DNA of 64,000 bases from Polydactylus sextarius (taxonomy: Eukaryota > Chordata > Actinopteri > Polynemidae). The position numbers and the translations under genes were made by a program. Position 1 is the first letter of the stretch, and every line of letters starts with the position of its first letter. Below the pieces are notes generated by a model, which had not been told where the DNA came from, searched no databases, and saw only the letters and a list, made by a program, of their open reading frames with translations. The stretch lies in contig CM028923.1 of NCBI GenBank assembly GCA_016801845.1, forward strand, positions 14,930,679 through 14,994,678, written 5' to 3'. Shown here one piece after another: positions 27,032-40,852 of this stretch.

Positions 27032-30000
27032 TATACATATATATTTTGGTATTTTTATATGGTGTATATATATATGAGGGATGCTGAAATTGTTCTGGTA
27101 GGATACACTAACCACAGTTTTTCTGTCATCAGCAACATTTTTCTTGAGATTGATGGGTATAGTTTGTTTGTTACAAATTTGCTTCCTGAAAGTCATCAGA
27201 AAGTAAGTTCACCTGCTGTAAAAGTGCTGAGAGATGAGCATGAGCTGAAAACAACAGCAGAGGCAGAATCATGATTCAGGACTCCGGATAAGTCACGACG
27301 CGCTCACCTGCAGCATGGCAGCAGCCAGGTACACAGACGTGAAGATGGGCGTCAGGGTGGTGTGGCCGCTCTTCATCAGGTGGATGGTGTAGAGAAATAT
27401 TAGGTGACCAGGAATCACCAAGAGGAGGAGCACCTGAGCAGATCTGTGATTGGCTCCTGAAGTAAACAGGAACAAACAGAATAGGACGGGAAGGTAAGCG
27501 GCGGATGTGTTTGCAGGAGAAAACAAACTGTAAAACTGTGGGTGTAGGTGAGTGAACAGCCTGGTGACAAACTGTGCTGGTGGAGTCAACCTGCTGTCCC
27601 CGCGACTCAGAGTGCTGCTGGTTTTCACACTAGACTTCTAACAAGGAATTAATTTACACCTGAGAGAGCAGGAGACAGCAATTAACTACGTGGTAGGACG
27701 GGGAAGCGGCACGCTGTTTCACACAGAGAACTTATAACACAGTTTAAAGGCTGATTTTAATCCTGACAGCGGGCGGTCTAACCTGCCTGCAACGTGAGCG
27801 TCTGAGTGGAGGACAAAGACAACCATTAATAACAGGAACAGTAACAAAAAAAAACACTTTCTTCTCAAACATCCTCAAGTCATCACTGATCCACCAAATG
27901 TTGGATTCTGCTTCATGTTGACACGACTGCATCACATCATTCATGCTGCCAGTTTCTGTTAAAACTGTTCTACTGGGTCTCAAAGGACCACTACTGGATC
28001 CAGATCTGGAGACCGGATTTAACAAATTCAGTTTTGTGACATGGAGCATTATCTTGCAGGAAGTTCAGAAGATGGTAAACAATGATCATAAAGAGATGAA
28101 CATAGTCAACAACAATATTCATACAGACTGAGACATTCAGACCAGGACTGATTGGTGTTAAGACCTACTATGAGTCACCATCTGCTGCCTCAGCAGAAAT
28201 CCAGATCCTTCAAACCTGGTTTTTCTAGTCTTCATCAGTCCAGTGTCCAGTGCAGCCTCAGGTTTCTGTTCATGTCTAAAAGGAACTAGACGTGGTCTCT
28301 ACTGATGACGTCCACTGACCTCAGTGTTGCTCACTCTGTTCCGTGTTATTAAATGGTGGTGTATATGTACTGACCTGTACCACAGAAGGTGCGGCAGGGG
28401 TAGTAGCAGCCCTTGGCCTCGTCAGGAACCTCACCGGGAGCACAGTGGCAATGCAGGTGAGTGGAGATCCTACTGGACTGGATGGCCACCAGGTTCCCCC
28501 CGATACCTGCACATGACAGTTAACAATTCGTTACTGGAGCAGAACATACAGCGACAATGAAATCAGTGAGACACAAGCAGGTGAATACGGCTAGTTATTA
28601 TAACGATTAACGATTAGCTTATAAAACATCAGGGAACGCTGAATAAAGCTTTGATTGCACAGTTTTCTTCTGTGGTGGTTCAGTAACGGAGCCCTGCTGG
28701 AGGATTGTCTCCACAAAGTAATCATCTCAACCAAGAAACTATAATTCACTCATATTCACATCACGACAAAGACAGAAAACACACATTTGCTTTCATTTGC
28801 AGATTTTCTGGAAATTCAGTTAAAATCTGAAACATGACTAAAACGTCTGCTGTGGGAAATGCAATTTTTCTTTCGACATCTGAACAAACTGAAGGGAATG
28901 TGATTGTGTGGAGCAGCAGCTCCTAACCTCAAGCGTTACAAGATGAATCTAAAATTAGATTTATGCTCGATAGCCCCGCTGCAGATCCGTACGACGTGGG
29001 TCCACAGTTACAGCTCAGCATCGGATTTCACCGCCACAACACACACGGAGCTGAGCTTTAGTCACATTTCCCCACACAAACAGTTCATTATAATCCACTT
29101 ATTCGGAGAAAAATATTGCAGCAGAGTTGACATTGAGCTTTACATATTTACATTGAGCTTGTGTTGGTTTTAAGTGAAAAAGGCCAACGACCGGAGCAGA
29201 GCTGTGTGCAGCTCGTTGGCCTCGCCGTGTTTTTGGATCACAGTCGTTTTTCCTCGTTTCAAACATCTTTTGCAGGTTCGTTGTCTTCATGTAACGTTTT
29301 AATTAACTAGAAGCAGATGAAGAGTCGTGCGAGCGCGCAATGCCATCTGCGCCGTGGAACTACTAGGCCTACTTTACATTCGCATGCTGCAACGCTCACA
29401 CCTTCCCATCAGCGCCAAAGGCACGCGCTAACTTTTGTGTCTTTCATCCTCGTCGCCACAGTCTGGTGACTAAACCCTGCAGGAGAGCAGATATAAACAA
29501 CACCACGAGCGGACAGACGGGCGCGGAACAGCTCAGAGGGCCGGAAGACGCTTCTTCTGAAGACAAATTTTCTTTAATCAGATTCATGAGAGGCATCCTC
29601 GTTGGTGTGCGGCAGGTAAATGCATCTGCTGTGAGTAAGTGAAGCGGCTTATTGAAAAAAAACCAAAAAAAAAAAAAACCAAAAAAACAAAACAAAACAC
29701 TGAGCTGTGTCTCTCATCTCCTCCTCCCTAAACAGGCTTGTTATTGTGGTGAGTAAATTCAATTAGACACTGCCACCACCTCAGGGTGATGTCCACTTAT
29801 TTTAATTTATTGTGGCTCTCTGTGCATCTGGTGACATTTCGTTTGCTCCCACCGGGTCTGCACACACACACACGACTTACAGCTGACTTACAGTGACTTG
29901 CCTGCCCTCACCGTCTCAGCGTGAAACTGATCTGATGCAGTTCTTTAAAGGAAAAGTTCTCCGGATCAAAAGTTTGGCTTGGCTCAACAACAACAACAAC

Positions 30001-33000
30001 AGAAAAACATGAGCCCTGATAATTTTATTCATTGTATTCATAAAATATTACTTTCCCTTAAGAGCGTAGCTTCCAATACTTCTGAAAACAAAAATCAGTG
30101 AAATAAAATCATCACTGTGCCACTGTTATTTTGTCTTGTACTATAAATCCAGAACCTCCCTTTTCCTTTACAGCTGGTGTCCTGAAGTCCGAAGACGCTC
30201 ATTATATTTACTGGTTCAATTTATGTTGGGCAGGTTTCAACAGGCGTGTGGAAGTGCATTACAAAGCAGCTGATCTTGTGTATCTTTCTACATTTACTTC
30301 AACATATACATATATATTTTTTATATGCATATTATGTTTTCTTAATCTTCATTTTAGTTGAATTAGATTTAAAGTTCACACATTAAATCCACAGTTTAAA
30401 GGTTTAAGTTTAATAAGAAAACATGATACTCATACATGAGATCTGAACAGAGCTACGCTAGCTGTTCCCCCCCCCGTTTCCATTCTGTATGCTAAGCTAG
30501 GCTAATGCGTGTAATACCATTATTCCTATCCTGCCTTATCCTCCTCCTAACTAAATAAAAAACATTCATTGCAAACATTCATTTCATTTACTTACATCAG
30601 TCTGTAACAAGTCAAGACGTTGTAGTAGTTTTTAAATCATTTTATCAAATGGATATTTAGACTCGTCTGAATTGGATCTAAAAGTATTATCCTTTTCCTA
30701 ATGTAAGAAATTATTCATACATATTTAACAAATTATATTCAAAGTGCTCTGAGAGATGGAATTCAAATTCATTGTGTGAAGGACGGTATTGGTACTGTTT
30801 AGAGCAGGAAATGTTAATCAAAACCGAAAAAACTTTCGAGCATTATCAGGGTCATAGTCCCTTTGTCCCACGGACTATAAAAATAGGATCGGGAACAATG
30901 TTAATTAATTTTCGGTCGAATTTGGGACGAGAGAGGAAGAAACTGAAGATGACAGTCCTGAGTAAACCTGCCTGGCTGCATACGCAAACACCGGCGGAGG
31001 GATAAAACACAAAGACCAACCGTCTGACCTCACATCAACCACAACTCCAACATCCAACTCCAATATTAATAGCTGTGATATTTTATTTATCTTGAAATGA
31101 ATGATAAGGGCTGATAATAATGTAGAGCAAGACGATGAAAACAGTTTTGATAACCAGCAGCTAACACTTGACAGGACAAATATTCTTCCACTGATCTTCT
31201 ACTTTATCTTTTCACTTTAGTTTAACTTTTATTACAGCTTTATTCAAACACATTACATTTCTTGTCACTTACTCGCAGCCATCACGAGCCGCTGTTCCCG
31301 CTGTGCAACATAATTCAGTTCTTCATTCACAGACATTTATCAACATCACACAGAGGAGCCGAGAAATTTTTAGGATGTAATTTGACATTTAAATATAGGT
31401 TTGCTCCCGGGGGGAATAGCGGGGCTGTTCAAGGTTCAGCAGGGGTGCAGAGGTAGAGTGAAGGGGGTCTGGGGGAGAAATGACTTATCCAGGTCACTGG
31501 GTCTGACAAGAGGAACAGGGATGATGAGGATGAGGAGGTCTGAGCTACATGAGGAACTGCAGGGGGTCTGTGCTGCTCTCAGATGGACTCCACTGCCTGG
31601 GGGGGGGAGTGAGGGGGAGGGAGGCCACAGGAAGTGCCTGGCTGCTCATCTCATTCTGTGCCAGTTTATTTATTTGAACAGCTCTGACACTGATGGTTTA
31701 TGGCATGATAAAACAACTACAGATGGATTAGAATAAAATGAAACAAGGGGCTGAAATTAGACATAAACGCAGTAATTTTGCCAGTAACTAGTGATGTCAC
31801 TCATTTTCAAAATAGACTACAACCAATACAGCCAGACTTGCAACCTATTACTTCTGTCTGTTCAGACTGTAGCAGACAAATGTAGCCGCCACCTGACTTC
31901 ACAGTGACAAAAACCTGCAGCTGATTCAAAATAAATACTTCAGTAGAGCTCATAGTTCCTTATTATCCCAACAGATGACTGTGATCACTAAATGCAGGTT
32001 TACTTGTGGTTCCTAGAGTCTCTAAGACCAGAATGGGAGGTAGAGTCTCCAGTTATCAGGATCCTCTCTGATGGAACCAGCTCCTAGTTTGGGTCCAGGA
32101 GACAGACCCTTTCTACATTTAATGTTAGACTGAAAACTTTACTCTGTGATAAAGTTTATAGTTAGTGATGGTTCAGGTGGGTCCTGGACCTTCATTTAGT
32201 TAAACTGCTGTAGGATTAGGCTACTGAAGGAACTCCCATGATGCACTGTTCCTCTCTCTCTCTCTCTCTCATCCTCTATACCTTCATATCACTATATTGC
32301 ATATTACTAACATGTATTTGCTCTTGTAGTTGTCCCAACCAGTCAAGCCAGTCCATTCTGGGTCTGGTTCTAGTTCTGGAGGTTTCTTCCCTTTTAAAAG
32401 GATTTTTTCCTCCATCATCAAATGCTGCTCACTGAGCAAAACATTGGGTTTTTCTATTCTATAACCTAAAGTGCCTTGAGATAAATGTTCTTTATGATTT
32501 GGCACTACACAAACAAACTTGACTTGACTTGACTTGACTTGAATAAATCAACCAATCCGCATCAGCCCACGGAGAACGTGTGAGTAACGCAGCTTTCTCC
32601 TGGATATATGGATGTTATTCTTCCCTCCTGTTTCCTGTATATTTACGACCTTGGAGATGCGATTTAACATTTAGATGACTTGTCTCGTCTCTCTGGGTCT
32701 ATGTGAGAACTTTTCTTTAAATCAGAGAGTAAACACATGGGCTGTCAGCTGCACTGTCAAAGACATGAAAGTGATGTCAACACTGGAGTCAGCTGTCTTC
32801 AGAAACTAATTACTCCGGCGTTTTATTGTTCCTCTGACTTCAACGTAGAGATAAAGGGAACAATGATAAAGATAAAATCAGACAGTGGTCTTGTCCTACG
32901 CTGTGTCACAAAGTCAGCAGAACTGTGATAATAAAGCTTTGTTTGCATTTATAAGACAAAGTCAAAAGTTACTTTTCATGTAATTAATTACTGTTTATGC

Positions 33001-36000
33001 AGGTTAACTGGTTAAGTAAGTGACTTCTGAAGGAGGTAACAAGTGACTGTAAGTGATTATCCATTTTCTGTAAATTGTGTGTGAAGTAAAAGGCTAAGCT
33101 GAGTGTTATATGTTGGAAACACACAGGACAAGATGCACAACATCACCTGATATGAGCATGTTCACGATCAAAACTTTCATAACCAAACCTGAAGGTGAGT
33201 GTGAAATTGAACTAACGGCCGACGGAACCGGTCTCTTCCCTGACGCGATGTGACTTCAGGTTAATGTCACGACCCAGAGAGAAGACGAAGAGACAGACAC
33301 GTCCATTAAAACCAGTCAGCTTCAGACGCGGAAACCTTCCATCGCCGCATAAAAGAAGCCAAATGTATTCAGATGAAGTAAATTGAGGCCAGAGAAGGTC
33401 AATGAAACTTTCTCTCTGTTTCTCATTTATTCAGTCTTTTCTTTATCAAGCTCCACATATCTCCTTTCTGATCAAGCGCACCTCATCTTTTCATCGTCTC
33501 TGCTCCTTCTGGCCTTTGTAGAAACTGTGGTTTTTATTAAATGTGACCCGCTGTGCTTTTTTTTTTCTTTTTTTCTTATAAATCAGCTGACGGACACAAT
33601 AAGAACTCGCTGTTCTCTTGTTCAGGTTTTAAAAAAAAAAAAAAAAAGCTGTATCAAAGGGCCCCTTTCTTACGCACCCTGCTCTGTGTCTGGGGGATAC
33701 GTCTCAATAGAAAAACAATTAAGAGTCAGGATCGGCCTCCATCTCGTCTCGGAGTCTCTCATTAATGGCTAATGAATTCGAAGCGAGCGTGTTATTCTAC
33801 CAGAGCTGTGGTGATTCTGGTGGACGAGGATGGAGCATACGGACCGCAGCTCGTCGCTCTAAACTGGTCTCATTAGGTAGCTTATTTATGCTGATGAACA
33901 TTTGGAGGCTTTTTTTTTTTTTATTTAGTAACCCTGGTTCGTCCGGGGACCGTCTGAACTGAACGCAGCTCAGCCTCTTCACTTATCTCTCTCACGTACG
34001 CTCACAGCTGGGAGCTGCACGGCACAAGACGAATAGACCCCATTGTGTGTCATCCATCTTGTGTATAAACACTCTGTTTTTATCTAGTCTCTGCTGAATT
34101 AATTACAAAAAAAAAAAAAAAAACTGTAGACAAACAACACAAACTTCCCCCGACGTTTTGTTGCCGTCAAATATGTAAAACAGGAGCAGCTCTTTAAAAC
34201 CGGGTTCCGAGCTGGAAAACTTTTGTATCACCACTGCGAGTTTTACTTCTCCACCTAAATAGTTAGTAACAGATTTATGTCATGAACATTTACTTTTCTG
34301 CAACATAAAATACGGCTGTAGACAACCATACTGCTCGGGCTGTTCATTAAAGTGTATATTTCACTTTCTTTCTGAGGAATAATGTTATTAAATTATCTGT
34401 CAAACCTCAGCAGCTACAGACATGATTCAGCAGGACAGCATCAGCACAGCACCGCTGCACTATTCTTTCTAAATATATGTATGCGGCAGAGAGAGCACCT
34501 GTCACCTGCGTCTGGAGCTGCTCGCGTTCTGTCACAGTCGCTCCGTTTAATGTTCATTCTACTGCCAATAAGACATTTCTCCTCAAAGACGCTTTTTTTT
34601 TTTTTTTTTTTTTTAATGGACAATATGGACTTTGTGTTACTCGCTGAAACGGTGCAGAGGACCATGAAATATCTGATGATCAGTGAATTTCATCTTACAG
34701 ACTGTAGCTCCGTAAGCAGCCACGGTGGATGTCATGCACCCGTTTTCAGAAATGACCTCGACTGCCAGTTGCTTCGTCCTGAGTTTTTCCCATTACTGAA
34801 ACTCAATACGACTACAGTTGATAGATGAAGTATTTATAGGAAAGACCAGGGACGGTTGTAACAAAGGGATATTTATAACAGCATCACTTTCACCAAAAAG
34901 GGATGAAATTAGTCATGTGATCAATTAAATGTGTACGGAGGTGTATTGCATTCACTTGAACATTTATTTTTGTTTGTTTGCTTTTGTAATTTTTTTTCTT
35001 TTTTTCAACGCATTAATTCCTTTAGTCAGAGCTCGATGGAAACAAACATGACCGGCTTGTTTAGTTTAATCAAGTTTTATTTTGATCTGGGATTAAGACA
35101 CTGGGTCATATAGATGGTATTGTTATTAGTTTGTCGACTCTACGCAGGCACCTGAGGACTTTGCAGTTGTTCAGAAGGAAAGCCACTTCAGATCTGCTTG
35201 ACATAGCAATGTTTCTGTTTTTGAGTCACTTGCAGGTTGGAGGTCCCCGCGGGAGTTCGAAGTATCGCGATAATAAAAAAAAAAAATTACTCCGAAAAAC
35301 AGAAAAAAATTATTCCGAAAAACAGGAAAAGAATTACACAGAAAAACGGGGGGGAAACTTTTCAGAAAATATATATAAAAAAATTTAAATATAACAAATC
35401 AAAAAATAAATTACCAAGAAAAACTTTTTTCAAGTGAATGCAATACGCTTCCATAAATGTGTCCCTTTCTGACCTTACAAAAAAAAAAATAATTTCAGAT
35501 CAGAAACTAATGTTTTGGACCAAGTCTATATGTTGATTAGTTCTGATACTGTAGAAGTTTGAATGAGGTCACTCGCATTAGATTAAAGAGCAGGTTCTTA
35601 GTAAAATTGTGAGTCGTTTCATCAATGCTAATTTCAAACTACGGTGCTGGTACATCTGGTTAAACAATGGCTGACAGTGGCTCAGATGTGTAAGTTAGTG
35701 GAGGAACTACAATTATCTGTCACCACTGTGACTCTGATCACTCTGAACACACACACATTAACACAATCAACTACATGTTCTATCATTGACGGCAAACACA
35801 GCGTTCGTGTTTGTTGTTTCTTTAAGTGGCAAACACCTTCCTGTGTTGTTGATGTGGATCAGCAGATGCTTTCTGTTACTTTGACATCAAATGGTGAATT
35901 CTGTGATGTGGTTCGAGAAGTTGAAGGCCATGTTATTTGTACTAGACAAATGAGGGAACTTTGTGTCAAAGTTTGAGTGTCCTACCATGTAATGCTACAA

Positions 36001-39000
36001 GTTAAAGGCGCTGAGACAAAAAAGTGTAACAATCATCCCTACTCTCCACTGTGTTTAAATGTACTGACTCCCTGGTCCGATTACTCCTGCTTCATTTAAC
36101 TACGCGCTTATCTCCTGTTATAGGTAATACTCGAACTTTGTCTAAGTTGGAGGGTTTCTTTTTCCGTATATGTGAATGTGCTCTTTCTGACTTTTCGTGA
36201 TGCAGGTCTGATGCCTTTTAAACACAAGTCATGTCGGTACATCATTAGCCGGAGAGCAGCTCGGCGTTTCATAGCTTTGTTTGACCTGCTGTGCTGTCAG
36301 ACTGTGATGATGTGGAGCCCATGGTCCGGTTATTTAATGAACAGCGCTTCCACCACACTGGACATAATGTCTCCTGTGAAGCGAGACAAATCTCCCCTTT
36401 CAAACCGTCACCTCGGATCAATGAGTCAAGAAACGGTTTGAGGTAAAAGTGTAGAAACAGAAAAAAGCGGCAGACTCTACGTCCCACCGAGTGTTGATCT
36501 TAATCACTGTGAGGTTGAAATGATGAGGGATGCTAGGACTGCTTGTAAACACTACAGCTCCATAGGCGTCTTCTCTAACACTGAGCTCATATTCCTCATC
36601 AATGAACCATCACATAATTGGTGTGAATAAACATAAGAAACTCCTTTTTTGTTTTTTTCATTCCATCAGTTTATCATGTGGAGTCTCACAGGTTCTGGCC
36701 TGGGTCCTTTGTGTCTTTGTACAGGGTGCAGCAGAAAAACCTCCCATATTTTATAGTCACTGATGAGGTGCTAGTAAACTTAGCCAGGTGGCAATGGTGT
36801 ATTTACGGAGCTAATGTCTTACTTTACTTGTGCGTTTGCTGTTTCCAGATGGAAAACCTACTGTTACTGCTGTGGGTTGAAAGTTTCAGGGCCACAGGGT
36901 CAAGTGCTAAAAAGAAAGTCACCTGGAAGACCTCAAAGAGTCTGAACGCGGGTGATGGAAAGCTTCAGAAATCGACTACAACAGTGTATCATGAATAGAG
37001 GTCACCATGTGGGAAAAAAAACCCCAAATGACAAAAGGCTGTGTTCCTTCACTTTAACAATATTGGAATACATTTCAACAGCACTTACTGGTGTTTTTGT
37101 CAACCGTTAAAATGTGGGAGGTATTTTTGCCACACTCTCTATAAACTATCTCTAGGTCATATGCTGTTACAGCTGCATCTCCACTCAGTTTCATAGCTAG
37201 AGGAAATGATAAGATCATTAGTGACCGTGGCTGAGACAGACATAATGATTCGTTCTTTTATTTCTTCTCTCTTACATTCCTGTAACTGTCCTCTTTTAAA
37301 ACGTCTTTGAATCAATCTGTCCAAAATACAACTGCTCTGCTGTTACTTAGAAATAACAAGAGCTCACATATCAGTCCACCTTTATCCTCGCTGCGCTGGC
37401 TTCCCATTAAATTACATTACGTCTCTAAAACGCTGCCGCTGACCTTTAACGTCGTACACGGTCTAACACCCTGAAACTGCCGACCTCCTCCTCTTATACG
37501 ACCAGTCAGGCTCTCAGAAATCACTGGCTGTGCCTGGTACCTGCTATAAAACCTGAGCTGAATATACCTATCAAGCTGTTGCACTCGATCTACGGAATGG
37601 TCTCTTACCGCTTCGATCTTTGTGCTCCTCTGTCTTTATGAAAATGTTTCACCTCAGACAGGTTGTTGGTTAGTTTGCTTAACAGCAGGAAGTTATTGAG
37701 TTTGACCTGACACTGATCACATTCAGCAGATACACACTCACAGATAAAAGATAAGAGATACTTTAAAACACTTTTGCTCCTTTTATGCTCTGATTTGTAT
37801 CAAACATCACAACTCAGTCACTCCCAGTCTGTTTTTTTTTTTCTTTAGTATTAGTTTGTTTGGTGGAAGTAAAACACATCTCTGTTCATTTCTCTTAGAG
37901 AAGTTCAGATCGAACCTCATTCAGGATGATAACTTCATCTGATTGTGTTAAAATTGGTCAGTTTAGTCTCTGTTGACACTTGTGGTTTCACACTGAAGCT
38001 AAACAGAGACTGTGATATTTATTTTGTAGCTAGACTTTATGACCTAAAACTCAAATTTCTGAATAGTTTAGTAACTTAGGGATTTTTTTGCATTACAGTG
38101 TCTTAATGTATTTATAGAGGCTTAAGGAATGTGCAGTATTCAGTGTCTTACATCTGTTTTTATACAGCACAACCTAGGAAATATGATGATATAAATCTTA
38201 TCTTATTTTAACCCACTATAGAGACATGACTGAGGTTTTTTTTTTGCTTGTTTGTAATAAACAGCTGTCAATCATACCAGACATGGACAGTTCTGAATCC
38301 AGACATTTGGTTTTTTTTTGCCGTGGCTACATTTTTGCCACGTTCTCACCACATTCTAGTTGTGGTAAAATTTACACGTTGTAAAAATAATGACATCGTT
38401 ATGAGTCTTTACACCACATCGGAATCGTCACGACTTCCATATGAGGAGCTGCTTTTTTCTTGAAAATTCAGTCAACGTCCGACGTTGTCGTCAAACATAA
38501 TTTACATAATGAACAAACTTCTTTTCATCATCACAGTTTGACGAGACTGTTTAGAGAGAAAACACGTTTAATCTGACTTTGTCGTATGAGCTAATTTACC
38601 AAAGTGGCAAAAACAACATTCAAACTGTTGACATTATTTTTTTTTTTGTTTTGTTTTGTTTTTTACCAGAACTTTCAGCTGCAAAAGAAATAAAGGAGGA
38701 CTTCACGTTGATTGGTTTACACTCAATCAGCGCTGGTAATGTTGATCATGACACAGATTAGTCGATAATTATTATTTGTGTTTGTAGAAACGTTTCTTAT
38801 TTGCTGCAGCAGTTTACTCACAGGCTCAGTACTCTACTTCTTCTTGGTGGAAGTCTCTATTTAATCAAATTAGATTAAAAATAAACCCTAATGAGAACAA
38901 GGTCTCTCGTTTCAACCTCCTGTCATCTACCACTCTAGTATGTTTCCAGATGTTTTCGTTTTTTCGTTGTTATTCTTTCAGCACTTTCAGCACAAATGCA

Positions 39001-40817
39001 TATATCTTTTCTAAGTCCTCCAGGTTTTTGTGGAAGCGACTATAATAAAATGTTTAGTCCAGTCTTTGACAAACTCTCCTCTTCTGTTTGTGCCTCAGAG
39101 GGAAGTGACTGCAAATCAAACAGCGCGGCCTCAAAGCCTCTCAGAGCGAAGAGAGAGGAAGTGTCGGCTGTGTGTGACTCACCGTTGATAACCGGGGTGT
39201 ACACTACGATGCCAGCCAGATTTGGGTCAGACACTGTTTTGTCCAGGATGAGTCCTCCGATGCTGCGGGACACGACATAATTAGATCATTAACTGGTGTC
39301 ACTGTGTCTGTGTGAAAGACTGACGGAGACAGACAAAAGGAGCACAGAGGGAGAAACGCAACATTGTCTTTTTCTAAATGATGTCGACTGCTGAGCTTCT
39401 CTAGTAATGACACGAAAAATGCTGACGAACACTAGAGAGGGAATTATGAAGGAATTAGTAGGAATTAAGGATTTTTCTGTTGTTTTCAGCCGCTGAGTCC
39501 AGAACCATTATTTGTGTTTTCGCTCTCCTCTACTGACAGACCTTGACATCAAGGTTTGTCCAGGACAAGTGGAAGAGAAATTGACAAACTTATCTTCAGA
39601 TTTGTCACTATTCAGTTAAATCAGTGGTCAGCAACCTGCAATTCTTTAGCCACCTTCCTTTCTCTTGGGTATTCCTACTTTTGTCAAAAATGTGAAAATG
39701 ATTAACATTTATCATAATTTAAAATAATAAATACATAATTTAAAACGCACATTTCATGCTACATCATGGTCTGGTGCCTCTTTGTCAAACTCAGCAGTAG
39801 ATATTTTACTAAAGTTAGAATCTACATAAAGGAAAGTTGTAAATTTATTAGCTTGAGATTAATGTAGTTTCATTTTCAAACGAGCTAAGCTACAAACACA
39901 GCTAAATGCTAGCCGGGTTTGATGTTACCTAAATACAAAGCATCTGTCACCTCTGCAGACTGAGGCCTTTGACTTATGTGTCATTTCAAATTAAAAGCCC
40001 TCTGCAGACTCATGTGACTGCGGCTTCACAACAGTCACAGCAATGGCAGCAACGCCGCCACAAACTCTGCATAATGACTTTTAAACTTGGATGAATGTTC
40101 AAAGCTAGAAAATCATATAATCGCCTACGCTAAACGTTGAGAGGAAAGTGAGTGAGAGCCACAGACACAATCAGTGTGTATCTGTAAAGCTGCCAGGCTC
40201 AAAGGGACCCGAGGGTGCGTGTGCTCAGGTGCCGCAATTTGTTTAAGAGATGAGTCATCAAGCCGAGCAGACGCTGAGACTCACAGACGCAGAATAGCTC
40301 TTTCTCCCCCTTTGAAGACTAAACACACACATACACAAACACACACACACCTGCTGATGACCATGGCAGTGATGACTGGCTCCCATCCGGAGTAGAGCAG
40401 GGTGCGGCTGGCTGGGTGCTTGGAGGAGATGACGATGCACAGAGGAGTCAGGGACATGAAGAAGGCGCAAACCAATGATGACACATATGGGTAAGAATCT
40501 GTGGAAGAGAAAGAGACGCATCTATTTGTCCTGTTCCATTTCCATTTGTCCTTTTCTCTTTGGACGCTGGTTTTAAATCCTGTCTCAGCATTCATTAAGT
40601 AAAACCACATGAGTCCTGTTTCAAATTTCTCATTATTACAACTAATAATGGAGATTTTGCAGATTGAGCGATGTGTCCAAATGATTGATTTTTTCACTCT
40701 GAACTCGCTCTGTCTCTCTTTTTTTTTTTTAAACATGCAGCTCAAATCCAGGTCTGGATCAAGTTCACCTCTGGGACCAGGACACATTGGCAACATTTGT
40801 CTCCTGGTGAGAAAACA

Positions 40818-40852
<35 letters not shown>

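Larger units (their letters stand above)
18925..27307 (-). other. slc41a2: SLC41A2 intron 9 (8.4 kb)
   Basis: No exon seen. It holds a TIR-element copy with a nested insertion (21053-22233), a 47-base (TA)n run, a (CA)n run and an AT palindrome near the 5' end of the intron. Confidence 0.8.
28507..39182 (-). other. slc41a2: SLC41A2 intron 7 (10.7 kb)
   Basis: The largest intron. It contains a retroelement copy (32015-32542), a guanine-rich tract, TIR element copy II with a nested hAT-like insertion (34848-36040) and a decayed LINE fragment (37355-37560). Around 30420-30520 is a block (gctacgctagctgttccccc, atgctaagctaggctaatgc) resembling a very common teleost repeat. No exon was recognised. 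Confidence 0.8.

Noticed and set aside
28900..29700. CpG-containing patch as an alternative internal promoter or exon of SLC41A2
   Set aside because: There is no splice-compatible exon with homology, and the patch is not dense enough to claim a CpG island by eye.
35644..35976. 110-codon open frame as a possible transposase or novel protein
   Set aside because: It lies inside TIR element copy II. The homologous DNA in copy I has stops in that frame, so the frame is open by chance.
39609..39870. hAT-like end (cagtggtcagcaacctg) as a full transposon
   Set aside because: No matching inverted end or 8-base target duplication could be found nearby.
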